DNA of 33,415 bases, taken from NCBI RefSeq assembly GCF_001896955.1, contig NZ_MKRN01000209.1, positions 1 through 33,415 on the forward strand, read 5' to 3'. Both the position numbers and the translations under genes were made by a program. The notes beneath the pieces are model-generated. The model was not told the origin of the DNA and did not search any database. It saw nothing but the letters and a program-made list of their open reading frames with translations. Shown here piece after piece: positions 7,835 through 17,677 of this stretch (position 1 is the first letter of the stretch; every line of letters begins with the position of its first letter). Source of the stretch: Nitrobacter sp. 62-13 (GTDB lineage Bacteria > Pseudomonadota > Alphaproteobacteria > Rhizobiales > Xanthobacteraceae).

Positions 7835-9496
7835 TCACATCGCCTCGTAGTTGGGACCGCCGCCCCCCTCGGGCGGAACCCAGGTGATGTTGCCGTTGGG
7901 GTCCTTCACGTCACAGGTTTTGCAATGGACGCAATTCTGGGCGTTGATCTGAAAGCGCGGACCGGTGTCCTCTTCGACCCATTCATAGACGCCGGCTGGA
8001 CAGTAGCGGCTCGAAGGCCCGGCATAGACGTCGTGTTCCGAGGTCTTTTGCAGGGCCATGTCCCCGACCTTCAGATGAACCGGCTGATCCTCCTCATGAT
8101 TGGTGTTGGACAGGAACACCGAGGACAACCTGTCGAAGGTCAGCTTGCCGTCCGGCCTCGGATAAGCGATCGGCGCGTGGGTCTTTGCCGGATCGAGCGT
8201 CCTGCGGTCCGGCTTGCCATGCGACAACGTTCCGAACAGCGAGAAGCCGAACAGGGTGTTGGTCCACATATCGAGCCCGCCGAGCGCCACGCCGGCGACA
8301 GTGCCGAACTTCGACCACAGCGGCTTGACGTTGCGGACCTTGAGCAGATCCCTGCCGACCGCGGATTCGCGCCAGGCGTTCTCGTAACCGGCGACCTCGT
8401 CGTTGGCGCGGCCCGCCTCGAGCGCCGCAGCGACATGCTCGGCCGCCAGCATGCCGCTGCCCATCGCATTGTGGACGCCCTTGATGCGCGGAACGTTGAC
8501 GAAACCGGCCGCGCAGCCGATCAGCGCGCCGCCAGGAAATGTCAGTCGCGGCACCGACTGGTAGCCGCCCTCGGTGATGGCGCGCGCGCCATAGGCGAGC
8601 CGCTTGCCGCCCTCGAAGAGGCCACGGATCGCGGGATGCGTCTTGAACCGCTGGAATTCCTCGAACGGCGACAGGTACGGATCGTCGTAATTCAGGTGCA
8701 CGACGAAGCCGACCGCGACGCGATCATCGTCGTAGTGATAGAGGAACGAGCCGCCGCCGGTGGAATTGCCGAGCGGCCAGCCGAACGAGTGCTGGATCAG
8801 CCCGTTCCTGTGCCTGGCGGGATCGACCTGCCAGACTTCCTTGAGACCGATGCCGAATTTCGGCGGCTGGCTGGCCTTGTCGAGCCCAAATCCGGCGATC
8901 AACTGCCGGGACAGGCTGCCGCGGGCGCCTTCCGCAAACAACGTGTATTTGCCGCACAGCTCCATGCCGCGCACGTAAGAGCTCTTGTGCGAGCCGTCGC
9001 GCGCGACGCCCATGTCGCCGGTCGCGATACCACGGACCGCGCCGCTGTCGTCGTAAAGCACGTCCGTCGCCGCGAAGCCGGGATAGATTTCGACGCCGAG
9101 CGCCTCCGCCTTCTGCGCGAGCCAGCGGCAGAGGTTGCCCAGCGAACCGATGTAGCAATGATGATTGTTCATCAGCGGTGGCATCAGGAAACCGGGCAGC
9201 CGGATCGCGCTGCGTGGCGTCATCCAGAAAAACCGGTCGTCCTTGACCCGCGTCTTCAGCGGGCAGTCGGCGTCGCCGCGCCAGTCCGGCACCAAAGCGT
9301 CGAGCCCGGCCGGATCGATCACCGCGCCGGACAGGATATGCGCGCCGACTTCGGATCCCTTTTCGACCACGACGATGCTGAGATCGGCATTGAGCTGCTT
9401 GAGCCGGATCGCAGCCGACAGGCCCGAGGGTCCCGCGCCGACGATAACGACGTCGAAATCCATGGATTCACGGGGCGGCAATTCGGTACTGCTCAT
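7835..9496 (-). CDS. Electron transfer flavoprotein-ubiquinone oxidoreductase
   Basis: This membrane-associated FAD and 4Fe-4S enzyme passes electrons from ETF (fatty- and amino-acid oxidation) to ubiquinone. From ATG 9496 it has 553 residues. The FAD dinucleotide motif DVVIVGAGPSGLSAAIRL lies at 15-32, GAHILSGAVIDP follows, and the C-terminal ferredoxin-like region holds cluster cysteines at about 499 (RYCPAGVYEW) and 522, 525 and 528 (NCVHCKTCDVKDP). Length and all four cysteines match functional ETF-QO. A shorter start at MDFDVVIV is possible. The ETF subunits are not in this window. Divergent from the UDG gene. Confidence 0.96.
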   Translation of the reverse strand: MSSTELPPRESMDFDVVIVGAGPSGLSAAIRLKQLNADLSIVVVEKGSEVGAHILSGAVIDPAGLDALVPDWRGDADCPLKTRVKDDRFFWMTPRSAIRLPGFLMPPLMNNHHCYIGSLGNLCRWLAQKAEALGVEIYPGFAATDVLYDDSGAVRGIATGDMGVARDGSHKSSYVRGMELCGKYTLFAEGARGSLSRQLIAGFGLDKASQPPKFGIGLKEVWQVDPARHRNGLIQHSFGWPLGNSTGGGSFLYHYDDDRVAVGFVVHLNYDDPYLSPFEEFQRFKTHPAIRGLFEGGKRLAYGARAITEGGYQSVPRLTFPGGALIGCAAGFVNVPRIKGVHNAMGSGMLAAEHVAAALEAGRANDEVAGYENAWRESAVGRDLLKVRNVKPLWSKFGTVAGVALGGLDMWTNTLFGFSLFGTLSHGKPDRRTLDPAKTHAPIAYPRPDGKLTFDRLSSVFLSNTNHEEDQPVHLKVGDMALQKTSEHDVYAGPSSRYCPAGVYEWVEEDTGPRFQINAQNCVHCKTCDVKDPNGNITWVPPEGGGGPNYEAM

Positions 9497-9682
9497 GGTC
9501 TGCTTCCGCAACCGGCGCTCTCTGCGTCTGCCGTGCATCCAGGGCCTGATTTGCTTCAGGGCTTGAATGCTTCAAGCCTTGTTGTTTCCGATTTTTTGCC
9601 TGAGAACAACCATGGAAAGCTCCTCCGGCTTTCGGCGCAGAGCCCCGCCAAGGTTGTTTGCTGCAAAATCGTGGATGCCATC

Positions 9683-10519
9683 ATGAGTTCCGATCACGCA
9701 CCCACCGTCAGAGACCTCATCGCCTTTTATCTCGAGGCCGGGGTGGATTGTGCGCTTGAGGAGGAACCTGTCGATCGCCTGTCCGCCTGCGATGGCCCGA
9801 TCGTTCCGCTAGCCGAAGCGAGCCCCGCGCCGGCACGGCAACCGCACGACCGCCCGGCCGCGGCCGCCCCTCGCGCCGGGATTGCACCGCCGCCCGAGAT
9901 TGCCATCGAATCCGCGCGCGAGGCCGCCCGTACCGCTCCCTCACTCGAGACGCTGCGGACATTGCTCGACAGCTTCGAGGGCTGCGCGTTGAAATTCACC
10001 GCGTCGCGGCTGGTGTTCGCCGACGGCAACCCGCAGGCGCGGCTGATGTTCGTCGGCGAGGCGCCGGGGCGCGACGAGGATATCGAGGGACTGCCGTTCG
10101 TCGGCCGTTCAGGCCAGCTCCTCAACCGGATGATCGCGGCGATCGGCCTCAAGCGCAGCGACGTCTACATCGCCAACGTCATTCCGTGGCGGCCGCCCGG
10201 CAACCGGACCCCGACGCCGCAGGAAACCCAGATCTGCCTGCCGTTCATACGGCGCCAGATCGAACTCGTGAATCCCGACGTTCTGGTCACGCTCGGCAAT
10301 CCCTCGACACAGACGCTGCTGCAGACCCGCGAGGGAATCATGAAGACCCGCGGCAAATGGTTCGACTACGACACCGGCGCGCGGACGATCCGCGCCATGG
10401 CGACGTTCCATCCGGCGTACCTTCTGCGCTCGCCGTCCTACAAGCGCATGGCGTGGCTCGACCTGCGCGCGATCGCCAGGGCGCTGGGAGATAAGGCGCT
10501 GGAAGAGACGGCCTCATAG
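9683..10519 (+). CDS. Family-4-like uracil-DNA glycosylase with incomplete Fe-S ligand set
   Basis: It removes uracil from DNA to start base excision repair. The 278-residue protein has a variable, Pro/Ala-rich N-terminal extension (about residues 40-85) before the UDG domain. Motif 1 is GEAPGRDED at 125-133, followed by GLPFVGRSGQLLNRM. Motif 2 is HPAYLLR at 243-249. Canonical family 4 enzymes bind a 4Fe-4S cluster with four cysteines. Here only Cys101 (GCALKF) and Cys185 (ICLPFI) are in place. The expected first CxxC cysteine is absent and the one in the VxxCRPPGNRTP segment is Trp169 (NVIPWRPPGNR). The cluster may therefore be missing or altered. Starts at ATG 9683 (GTG at 9671 is possible). 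It converges on the glycosyltransferase gene with a 5-nt gap. Confidence 0.9.
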   Translation: MSSDHAPTVRDLIAFYLEAGVDCALEEEPVDRLSACDGPIVPLAEASPAPARQPHDRPAAAAPRAGIAPPPEIAIESAREAARTAPSLETLRTLLDSFEGCALKFTASRLVFADGNPQARLMFVGEAPGRDEDIEGLPFVGRSGQLLNRMIAAIGLKRSDVYIANVIPWRPPGNRTPTPQETQICLPFIRRQIELVNPDVLVTLGNPSTQTLLQTREGIMKTRGKWFDYDTGARTIRAMATFHPAYLLRSPSYKRMAWLDLRAIARALGDKALEETAS

Positions 10520-10524
10520 CTTTG

Positions 10525-12033
10525 TCATTGCGCTTTCGGCCGGACGATGGCCCAGCCGATCCGCAACGAGGGAAGCCGGCCGTTGACGAGGCGATCGAAC
10601 GCCCGCGGAATTTCCGGAACGAGGCCGGGAAAACGCTGCGCAATGGCATCGGGCGGCGTGCCCGCGGTGTCGGACGCGCGCCAGACCACGACGCCGCCGA
10701 GCTCGTTGAACGTCTCCAGAGTGATCCAGGGCGTGCGCTCGGGAGTTGCATCAAGCAGGAGATGCGGCCGCGAGGGACCGAGCGCAACCAATGCCGCGAG
10801 TTGCGGATCGCCCGCGACCGCCTGCAGCGGACGGCTGGTGCGGCGCTGGAAATTCTCGCCGAAGAAACGACTGATCGCCGACGCAGGAATAGACGTCGCA
10901 ACCTCGGTGCTCGCGAACCACGGTTGAACAACGATCGTCGCGATCACCGCAAGCGCCGGAGCCACCACGGCGGCGAGCCAAGCCGCGCGCAGCACACGCA
11001 ACCGGCGCAGATGAATCACCTCGCCGGACAGCAGAACGACCGCAAGACCCGACATCAACAGCGCAATCGCCGCGCCCCCGACCACGTGATCGACCCCGAA
11101 CAACGCCGCAACGAAACTTCCGCCGAGCGCCGGCGCGAGGGCGAAGACGTAGACGAAATTCTGCGCCAACGGATCGACCGGCGGCCGGGCGATCACCGGC
11201 GCGTCTTCAGGCTTCCAATTGACGGATTTGGAATTGAGGACGGCCAGCAGAACGAGGCCTGCCATCGCGACCACGAGAGAAAAAAGCAGTTCGCCCCAGC
11301 GCAACAACCGCAGGTGCAGCTCAAAAAAGTCAGGCCAAGGTGGCGCACCGAGCGCGTCTGCGCGCACCAGCCAGATCAGGTAAGGCAGCGCAAGCACCGC
11401 GATCACCAGCAGCGCGAACAGCGGCTCCACCGAGCCCAGGGCGTTTCGGCCGCGCTCCGTCGCCAGCGCGAACACGACGAGCGCCAGCAACAACCCGACC
11501 GCGGCCGGCGTGGTCAGCAACAGCAGGCCGGCTTCGATCGACAGCGCGAACCACGCATTGCGGCGGCCCTGCCCGAGGATCTGCCAGGAATGCAGCAACA
11601 GCAGCGCCCACAGCGGGCAGGCGAGCACCAGCGGGCCGAATGTCAGGCCCGGCGCCCCGAAGGCTGTGGCCGTCATGGTCAGAAGGACGGCAAGAACCGC
11701 GTGCTGGCTGCCGACGATGGTCCCGGCCAGTTCGTACAGAACCCGGAACGCAACGACGAAGCAGAGTTGCGACAGCACGTAGACGCCGAACATGTGGTTG
11801 CCGGCGGCGCGATAGGCGATGTCGCCGAGCCAGAACGCCAGCGGCGGCCCGAGATCCGTTCCGACCTGATATTCGCGGCCGAACGCGAGAGCCGTCGCGA
11901 GATCACCGGGCGGTCCCCGATACAGCAGCAGCGGTACCGTGAGCCACATCGCCGCCTGCAGCAGCACCACGATCCAGAACACCAGCAGCGGCCGGGCCCT
12001 GATCAGTTCGACAACCAGCGAGGTGAAGCGCAT
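10525..12033 (-). CDS. GT39/ArnT-like integral membrane glycosyltransferase
   Basis: A 502-residue polytopic protein with roughly ten hydrophobic helices (for example residues 17-37, 96-113, 120-142, 170-190, and several more to about 375), followed by a soluble C-terminal domain. The N-terminal layout is that of the GT-C/GT39 (PMT/ArnT) superfamily, which transfers sugars from polyprenyl-phosphate donors at the outer face of the inner membrane: a first helix, then a periplasmic loop with acidic residues and GPPLAFWLGDIAYRAAGNHMFGVYVLSQ. The acceptor and sugar cannot be predicted. ATG at 12033. It stands alone between a convergent UDG gene and an upstream repeat, so no operon partner helps. 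Confidence 0.78.
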   Translation of the reverse strand: MRFTSLVVELIRARPLLVFWIVVLLQAAMWLTVPLLLYRGPPGDLATALAFGREYQVGTDLGPPLAFWLGDIAYRAAGNHMFGVYVLSQLCFVVAFRVLYELAGTIVGSQHAVLAVLLTMTATAFGAPGLTFGPLVLACPLWALLLLHSWQILGQGRRNAWFALSIEAGLLLLTTPAAVGLLLALVVFALATERGRNALGSVEPLFALLVIAVLALPYLIWLVRADALGAPPWPDFFELHLRLLRWGELLFSLVVAMAGLVLLAVLNSKSVNWKPEDAPVIARPPVDPLAQNFVYVFALAPALGGSFVAALFGVDHVVGGAAIALLMSGLAVVLLSGEVIHLRRLRVLRAAWLAAVVAPALAVIATIVVQPWFASTEVATSIPASAISRFFGENFQRRTSRPLQAVAGDPQLAALVALGPSRPHLLLDATPERTPWITLETFNELGGVVVWRASDTAGTPPDAIAQRFPGLVPEIPRAFDRLVNGRLPSLRIGWAIVRPKAQ

Positions 12034-12068
12034 GAAGGGCCTGGTGGCGGCGGGTCTTGCAAAGTTCT

Positions 12069-12108
12069 AGAGCATTTTCGCCTCTGATTGAATCAGAAGC
12101 CAAGCTCT
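12069..12108. repeat. Intergenic inverted repeat, family C, short copy
   Basis: AGAGC (12069-12073) and GCTCT (12104-12108) enclose an almost perfect hairpin, GCCTCTGATT/GAATCAGAAGC. The AGAGC..TTTTC..CTGAT..ATCAGAAGC elements recur in the longer copy at 21217-21315. It lies between rnhB and the glycosyltransferase gene, which are co-directional, where it could act as a transcript boundary. Confidence 0.6.
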
Positions 12109-12172
12109 CGACGCCTGCGAGTGATAAAGCGGGTGAGCCGGCCAGGCAACCGGCCCGACAAATCGGATCGCC

Positions 12173-12904
12173 TCAGATCGCCGCCTCGATCGACATACCG
12201 GCCGATGTCTCGCTGGCGGGGGCGCTTTCCCCGATCGGTGCCGCGCGGTGGCGTTCGCGCGCCGCCACGACCGGCGCGAAGAAGCTGCGATGATGCGGGC
12301 TCGGCCCGAGACGGCCGAGCGCATCGAGATGCTCGGGCACCGCATAGCCCTTGTGAGATTCAAAGCCGTAGCCCGGGCAGTCCTGCGCCAGCTTGCACAT
12401 CAGCCGGTCGCGCGTGACCTTGGCGACGATCGAGGCGGCCGCGATCGACAGCACAAGGCCGTCGCCGCCGATCACGGGCTCGCACCCGCAAGTGATCTCG
12501 AGCCGGTCGCGGCCGTCGACGAACACATGCTGCGGCATGTCCGGTAGCGCATGGACCGCACGCGCCAGCGCCCACAGCGACGCGCGCAGGATATTGTCGC
12601 GGTCGATCCGCGCGCTCGACGCGGAGACCACCGCGAAAGACGCGGTTGCGGTGATCTCCTCGAACAACTCCTCCCGCCGCGCCGCCGTGAGGCGCTTGGA
12701 ATCGTCGATGCCCTTCGGGATTCGCTTCGGATCGAGCACCACCGCAGCGGCGCCCCCCGGTCCCGCCAGCGGCCCGCGGCCGACCTCGTCGCAACCCGCG
12801 ACCGGCCACACGCCGCGCTTGATGAGCGCACGCTCGCGCCGAAAGCTCGGCTGCGCGACAGCGGGCGGTTTCCCCGGCTTGTCCCTGGACGGATCCCGAA
12901 TCAT
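12173..12904 (-). CDS. rnhB: Ribonuclease HII
   Basis: It cleaves RNA in RNA-DNA hybrids and at single embedded ribonucleotides. The 243 residues from ATG 12904 contain the active-site [14 protein letters not shown] (Asp39, Glu40), with later acidic residues in VFVDGRD and the C-terminal [28 protein letters not shown]. The frame runs upstream to 12952 but the shorter start fits the family. The N-terminal 30 basic, Pro-rich residues are an extension common in this group. It lies downstream of the radical SAM gene on the same strand with a 113-nt gap. Confidence 0.95.
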   Translation of the reverse strand: MIRDPSRDKPGKPPAVAQPSFRRERALIKRGVWPVAGCDEVGRGPLAGPGGAAAVVLDPKRIPKGIDDSKRLTAARREELFEEITATASFAVVSASSARIDRDNILRASLWALARAVHALPDMPQHVFVDGRDRLEITCGCEPVIGGDGLVLSIAAASIVAKVTRDRLMCKLAQDCPGYGFESHKGYAVPEHLDALGRLGPSPHHRSFFAPVVAARERHRAAPIGESAPASETSAGMSIEAAI

Positions 12905-13017
12905 ACGTGGATGGTGCGGACAGGATGCCCGCAACACAATCCCGAAATGCATTTATGCCCGCTGTCCCGTATCGCGGTTCCCACTGCCCGCGGTCCGTCG
13001 CCACGGCGGAGTCCGGC

Positions 13018-14178
13018 TCAGAACAGGCTCAACTGTTGTCCGCTGCGGGCGGGCTTGGCAAAATGGTCCGTCGTCAGTTTTGAGCGCTTCTTGTTGAGAC
13101 CAAGTTTTTCGCAAGCGATCTCGAAGCGACGGCCGATCATCCACGCCATCGGCCCGGCGCCCTTCATCCGCGCGCCCCATTGCGAATCGTAGTCCCGGCC
13201 GTTGCGCATGTCCCGGATCAGCGTGAAGACATGGCGGTAGCGATCGGGATAGTTCGCCATCAGCCATTCGCGAAACAAATCGCGTACTTCCAGCGGCAGG
13301 CGCAGCAGCACATAGTTCGCCTCCCTGACGCCGGCATGGGCCGCGGCATCGAGAATCCGCTCGATCTCGCAGTCGTTCAGCGCCGGAATCACGGGGGCCA
13401 CCATCACAGTTGTCGGAATCCCGGCTTCCGACAGCATTCGCAGCGCCTCCAGCCGCCTATGGGGCGCCGATGCGCGCGGCTCCATGGTGCGGCCCAGCCT
13501 GGGATCGAGCGAGGTTACCGAAATCGCGACCTTTGCGAGGTTGCGCTTCGCCATGCGCGACAGGATGTCGATGTCGCGCGTCACCAGCGCCGATTTCGTC
13601 ACGATGCCGACCGGATGCGCGGCGCGTTCCAGCACTTCGAGAATGCCGCGCATGATCTTCCGGTCGCGTTCGATCGGCTGATAGGGATCGGTATTGGTCC
13701 CGATCGCGATCATCTTCGGCTCGTAGCCGTCCGCAGCCAGTTCCTTCTCCAGCAAGGCCGGGGCGTCCGGCTTCGCATACAGCTTCGATTCGAAATCCAG
13801 CCCCGGCGACAGGCCGAGATAGGCGTGGGTCGGCCGTGCAAAACAATAGACGCAACCGTGCTCGCAGCCCCGGTACGGATTGATCGAGCGGTCGAAGCTG
13901 ATGTCGGGCGAGTCGTTGCGGGTGATGACTTTTCGCGCGGTGTCGGTCGCGACCGTGGTCTTGAACGGCGGCAGTTCGTCGAGACTCTGCCAGCCGTCGT
14001 CGAAGGCCGTGCGCGCTTCGACCTCGTATCGGCCGCTGGCATTGGACTGCGCGCCGCGCCCCCTCCTCCGCTCGCGATCGATTGCGACCTCAAGCTCCAC
14101 GAAGGGAGAAACGGCGTCCGCCGGTCCGGGGGGCAACGTGACCGGCGGATCGAGGATGGAAGCCGATGCTCTGCTCAT
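13018..14178 (-). CDS. SplB-like radical SAM protein (PA0069 family)
   Basis: A radical S-adenosylmethionine enzyme of 386 residues. The cluster motif CEHGCVYC (Cys105, Cys109, Cys112; CxxxCxxC) is followed by FARPTHAYLGLSPGLDFESKLYAK, which typifies the PA0069/SplB-like group. Spore photolyase SplB is the characterised relative, but this group occurs in non-sporulating bacteria and its substrate is unknown. The C-terminal part has GARMKGAGPMAWMIGRRFE and ends with a short QQLSLF. Adjacent to rnhB on the same strand, an arrangement common in Rhizobiales. A role in nucleic acid repair is only suggested by this context. Confidence 0.9.
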   Translation of the reverse strand: MSRASASILDPPVTLPPGPADAVSPFVELEVAIDRERRRGRGAQSNASGRYEVEARTAFDDGWQSLDELPPFKTTVATDTARKVITRNDSPDISFDRSINPYRGCEHGCVYCFARPTHAYLGLSPGLDFESKLYAKPDAPALLEKELAADGYEPKMIAIGTNTDPYQPIERDRKIMRGILEVLERAAHPVGIVTKSALVTRDIDILSRMAKRNLAKVAISVTSLDPRLGRTMEPRASAPHRRLEALRMLSEAGIPTTVMVAPVIPALNDCEIERILDAAAHAGVREANYVLLRLPLEVRDLFREWLMANYPDRYRHVFTLIRDMRNGRDYDSQWGARMKGAGPMAWMIGRRFEIACEKLGLNKKRSKLTTDHFAKPARSGQQLSLF

Positions 14179-14248
14179 GACGAGACTATAGCACCGGATC
14201 AGAACAAATCAAGAACAAGCCCCGGCGATCCCCAACCGTTGCACGCCG

Positions 14249-14812
14249 TCAGGCCGACGCGCCCTTGGCCTTCGGCCGGCGCAGGTGTTCATCGAGCCTC
14301 GGCATGATCTCGACGAAATTGCAGGGGCGCGTGCGATAATCGAGTTGGGGCGCAAGGATGCCGTCCCAGCCGTCGCGGCAGGCGCCTGGGGACCCCGGCA
14401 GGCAGAAGATGAGGGTCGATCCCGCGGTGCCGGCGGTGGCGCGGCTCTGGATCGTCGAGGTGCCGATCTTGGCATGGCTCAGCATATGGAAGGCGATCGA
14501 GAAACCGTCCATCCGTTTCTCGAACAGCGGCTCGACGGCCTCGGGGGTGACGTCACGACCGGTGAATCCGGTCCCGCCGGTGGTGATGACGACATCGATG
14601 CCCGCGTCGGCGATCCATTTCTTCACCAAAGCGCGGATCGCCTCGACATCGTCGGTGACGATCTCGCGCGCGCCGAGCTTATGACCGGCGGCCGTCAACC
14701 GCTCCGCGAGCGTCGTACCCGACTTGTCATCAGCGAGCGAGCGGGTGTCGGATACGGTCAGCACCGCGATGTTGAGCGGGACGAAGGCTTTTGTCTCGTC
14801 GATGGACGGCAT
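14249..14812 (-). CDS. moaB: MoaB/MogA family molybdenum cofactor biosynthesis protein
   Basis: A cytosolic protein of 187 residues that adenylylates molybdopterin or otherwise assists molybdenum cofactor assembly. Family motifs are LTVSDTRSLADDKSG at 18-32, VVITTGGTGFTGRDVTPEAVEPL at about 74-96, and LIFCLPGSPGACRDGWDGI. The ATG at 14812 has GGAG 8 nt upstream. It is single-domain, with no cofactor genes beside it. A family B intergenic element is not present here; family A copy 1 lies directly upstream. MoaB and MogA are not separable by eye. Confidence 0.93.
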   Translation of the reverse strand: MPSIDETKAFVPLNIAVLTVSDTRSLADDKSGTTLAERLTAAGHKLGAREIVTDDVEAIRALVKKWIADAGIDVVITTGGTGFTGRDVTPEAVEPLFEKRMDGFSIAFHMLSHAKIGTSTIQSRATAGTAGSTLIFCLPGSPGACRDGWDGILAPQLDYRTRPCNFVEIMPRLDEHLRRPKAKGASA

Positions 14813-14823
14813 GGCGGAGCTCC

Positions 14824-14913
14824 GTCATGCCCGGCCTTGTGCCGGGCATCCACGTCTTCAACATCTTCTCGATGAACAAAGACGTAGATGGCCGGGACAC
14901 GCCCGGCCATGAC
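14824..14913. repeat. Dispersed intergenic palindrome, family A, copy 1
   Basis: Two 35-nt arms (14824-14858 and 14879-14913) are reverse complements over the conserved GTCATG and ATC(C/T)ACGTCTT blocks. The GC block inside each arm is itself a mini-hairpin, CCCGGCC..GCCGGGC, with C and G exchanged between the two arms. Other copies are at 19604-19680 and 25026-25121. Between the zinc peptidase and moaB genes. Confidence 0.8.
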
Positions 14914-14937
14914 TATCATGGCATGATGACTTCTAAC

Positions 14938-15855
14938 TCACAAACTATCCGCAGCGAAGGTATTGCAGGACTGCACGGTGCCCTGCTGGTAGCCGGTCAT
15001 GAACCAGCGCTTGCGCTGCGCCGCCGAGCCATGCGTGAAGGAGTCCGGCACCACATGGCCCGTCGCCTGCCGCTGCAGCGTATCGTCACCGATCGCCGTC
15101 GCCGTGGTCAGCGCGGCGTCGATATCGCCGGGTTCGAGGAAGCCCGGACGCTTCTTCTCCTCGCGGTTGACCCAGACGCCGGACAGGCAATCCGCCTGCA
15201 GCTCGACCTTCACCTGCAGCGCGTTCGCCTCGGCCTTGCTGTCGGCCTGCTGCTGCAACCGCGTCACCTTCGGCAGAATGCCGAGCAGGTTCTGGATGTG
15301 GTGGCCGGCCTCGTGCGCAATGATGTAGGCCGCAGTGAACCGGCAGGCACTGCCTGAACAGCCATGGAAGCGCGTTTCCACCTGTTTGAAGAAACTGGTG
15401 TCCAGGAATATCTGCTTGTCGGGCGGGCAATAGAACGGGCCCATCGCGGACTGCGCCATGCCGCAGCGGCCGCCGTTGGTGGCGTTGCGGAACAGCACGA
15501 TGCGCGGTCCCGAATAGCTCTGCCCGCTGGCCCTGAAGATCTCGCTCCAGCGGTCGTCGATTTCGCCGAGCACGCCGGATATCATTTTGCCCATGTCATC
15601 GGTCGGCGCGCCGGTCTTGGAAGGGCGGTTGTCGGTCTGATAGCTCGGGGCCGAGCCGCCGCCGGTCAGGATTTCCGCGCCGCCGATCAGGATGCGCGGA
15701 TCGATGCCGAATGCGTAGCCGACCAGGCCGAGAACCAGAATGGTGCCGATGCCGAGGCCGCCCCGGCCGAAACCACCGCCGCCGCCAAATCCGCCGCCGC
15801 CGCCGTCGCGACGATCGTCGATGTTGTCGCTGCGGCGAAAATCGTCATCACGCAT
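14938..15855 (-). CDS. YpfJ-type neutral zinc metallopeptidase, membrane-anchored
   Basis: A putative zinc protease of 305 residues from ATG 15855. A charged start (RDDDFRRSDNIDDRR) is followed by a Gly-rich linker (18-34) and one transmembrane helix (35-51, IGTILVLGLVGYAFGI). The C-terminal catalytic domain has zinc-binding HEAGHH at 181-186 and conserved cysteines in GGRCGMAQSAMGPFYCPPDK and FHGCSGSACRF. The family (YpfJ/neutral zinc metallopeptidase) has no well-established substrate. Its topology places the catalytic domain outside the cytoplasm, where the cysteines may form disulfides. It is the first gene of a minus-strand run and diverges from ccrM. Confidence 0.9.
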   Translation of the reverse strand: MRDDDFRRSDNIDDRRDGGGGGFGGGGGFGRGGLGIGTILVLGLVGYAFGIDPRILIGGAEILTGGGSAPSYQTDNRPSKTGAPTDDMGKMISGVLGEIDDRWSEIFRASGQSYSGPRIVLFRNATNGGRCGMAQSAMGPFYCPPDKQIFLDTSFFKQVETRFHGCSGSACRFTAAYIIAHEAGHHIQNLLGILPKVTRLQQQADSKAEANALQVKVELQADCLSGVWVNREEKKRPGFLEPGDIDAALTTATAIGDDTLQRQATGHVVPDSFTHGSAAQRKRWFMTGYQQGTVQSCNTFAADSL

Positions 15856-16195
15856 GGCGTCGGTCCTCGTTTCGATCGCGACATCACCGCGACCCGGCGA
15901 CGCCAACGTAGAATTTCCACTTCGTTAATCAATAGCCTGCCCGGCAATAATTGCCTAGTGCGGTTCAGGCCGGGAGGTTCGCCCGACCGATCTATCGGAA
16001 CATCGAAAACGAGTCCGAACCGCGGCGTTCGCGCATGATCGCGTGGCTGGCTGCGGAAAAATCCGGTGGCGAGCCTTTGCCGATCCTGTTTCTCGTCGCT
16101 CCAGTCTGAGCGATGCGCGCGTCAACGATCAGACGGTGTGTTGATAGCGATGACTGCGACAGCAACGCGCACATCGTAAAAAACGATATCGGTTT

Positions 16196-16234
16196 GCGCG
16201 CCGCGTTGCGAAGCTGTGCGCGCCGCGTGGCGAA
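16196..16234. repeat. 17-bp direct repeat, 22-bp period, upstream of ccrM
   Basis: GCGCGCCGCGTTGCGAA (16196-16212) recurs as GCGCGCCGCGTGGCGAA (16218-16234) with one mismatch and a 5-nt spacer. The 22-bp period is about two helical turns, as expected of a pair of regulator sites on one face of the DNA. No known regulator motif was recognised. Confidence 0.5.
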
Positions 16235-16267
16235 AACGCGTCTGCAATCAATGAAAGGCATTTGCAA

Positions 16268-16283
16268 TTAAGTCGATTTTTAC
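16268..16283 (+). promoter_or_regulatory. Possible CtrA-binding site upstream of ccrM
   Basis: TTAA (16268-16271), 7 nt, then TTTAC (16279-16283) matches the CtrA consensus TTAA-N7-TTAAC at all but one position. It lies about 80 bp before the ccrM start. In Caulobacter ccrM is activated by CtrA, so the location makes sense. One mismatch and the short motif leave room for chance. Confidence 0.45.
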
Positions 16284-16344
16284 TTTGGCAGGTCACTGTA
16301 GCGCCAGTCGGTTGTTTGGTCCCGCGTCGCCGACAGCGTCGCCT

Positions 16345-17494
<1,150 letters not shown>

Positions 17495-17500
17495 GACGGC

Positions 17501-17547
17501 CCGTCGAATTCGCCTGTCGACGGAAAGCTGTGCAGCCAACGCACAGC
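17501..17547 (+). terminator. Two tandem hairpins after ccrM, possible terminator
   Basis: CCGTCGA (17501-17507) pairs with TCGACGG (17517-17523), and GCTGTGC (17527-17533) with GCACAGC (17541-17547), both perfectly. They begin 7 nt after the ccrM stop. There is no T-run, so factor-dependent termination or 3'-end protection is more likely than intrinsic termination. Confidence 0.35.
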
Positions 17548-17677
17548 GGATCGCGAAACGCGTCGGTTGCATTGATCTGAAAATCCACGCATGAAATGGC
17601 CGTCCGCGGGCATCCTCCCTCTCCCGCGCGTTCCAGTTCAAACCAGTCCTCCCCAAGCACGGACAGTGGAGCTTTCG

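Noticed and set aside
7085-9680. A plus-strand open frame of about 2.6 kb that is continuous with the UDG frame
   Set aside because: It is antisense to the ETF-QO and TPR genes. GC-rich codon usage removes stops on the opposite strand, and the translation has no domain. The true gene begins at 9683.
10525-12033. Plus-strand Arg/Gln-rich ORF at 10522-12087
   Set aside because: It is antisense to a clear membrane glycosyltransferase. Its Gln/Arg richness reflects complemented Leu/Ala codons.
14824-14913. Tandem repeats that might be a CRISPR array
   Set aside because: The unit is a single palindrome with two arms, not several direct repeats with unique spacers.
15687-16038. Plus-strand Arg- and Pro-rich ORFs opposite the zinc peptidase N terminus
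   Set aside because: They arise from the Gly-codon repeats of the peptidase linker read on the other strand.
15992-16267. A 91-codon minus-strand ORF in the ccrM upstream gap
   Set aside because: No ribosome binding site and no recognisable family. It overlaps the direct repeat and lies just beside the CtrA-like site.
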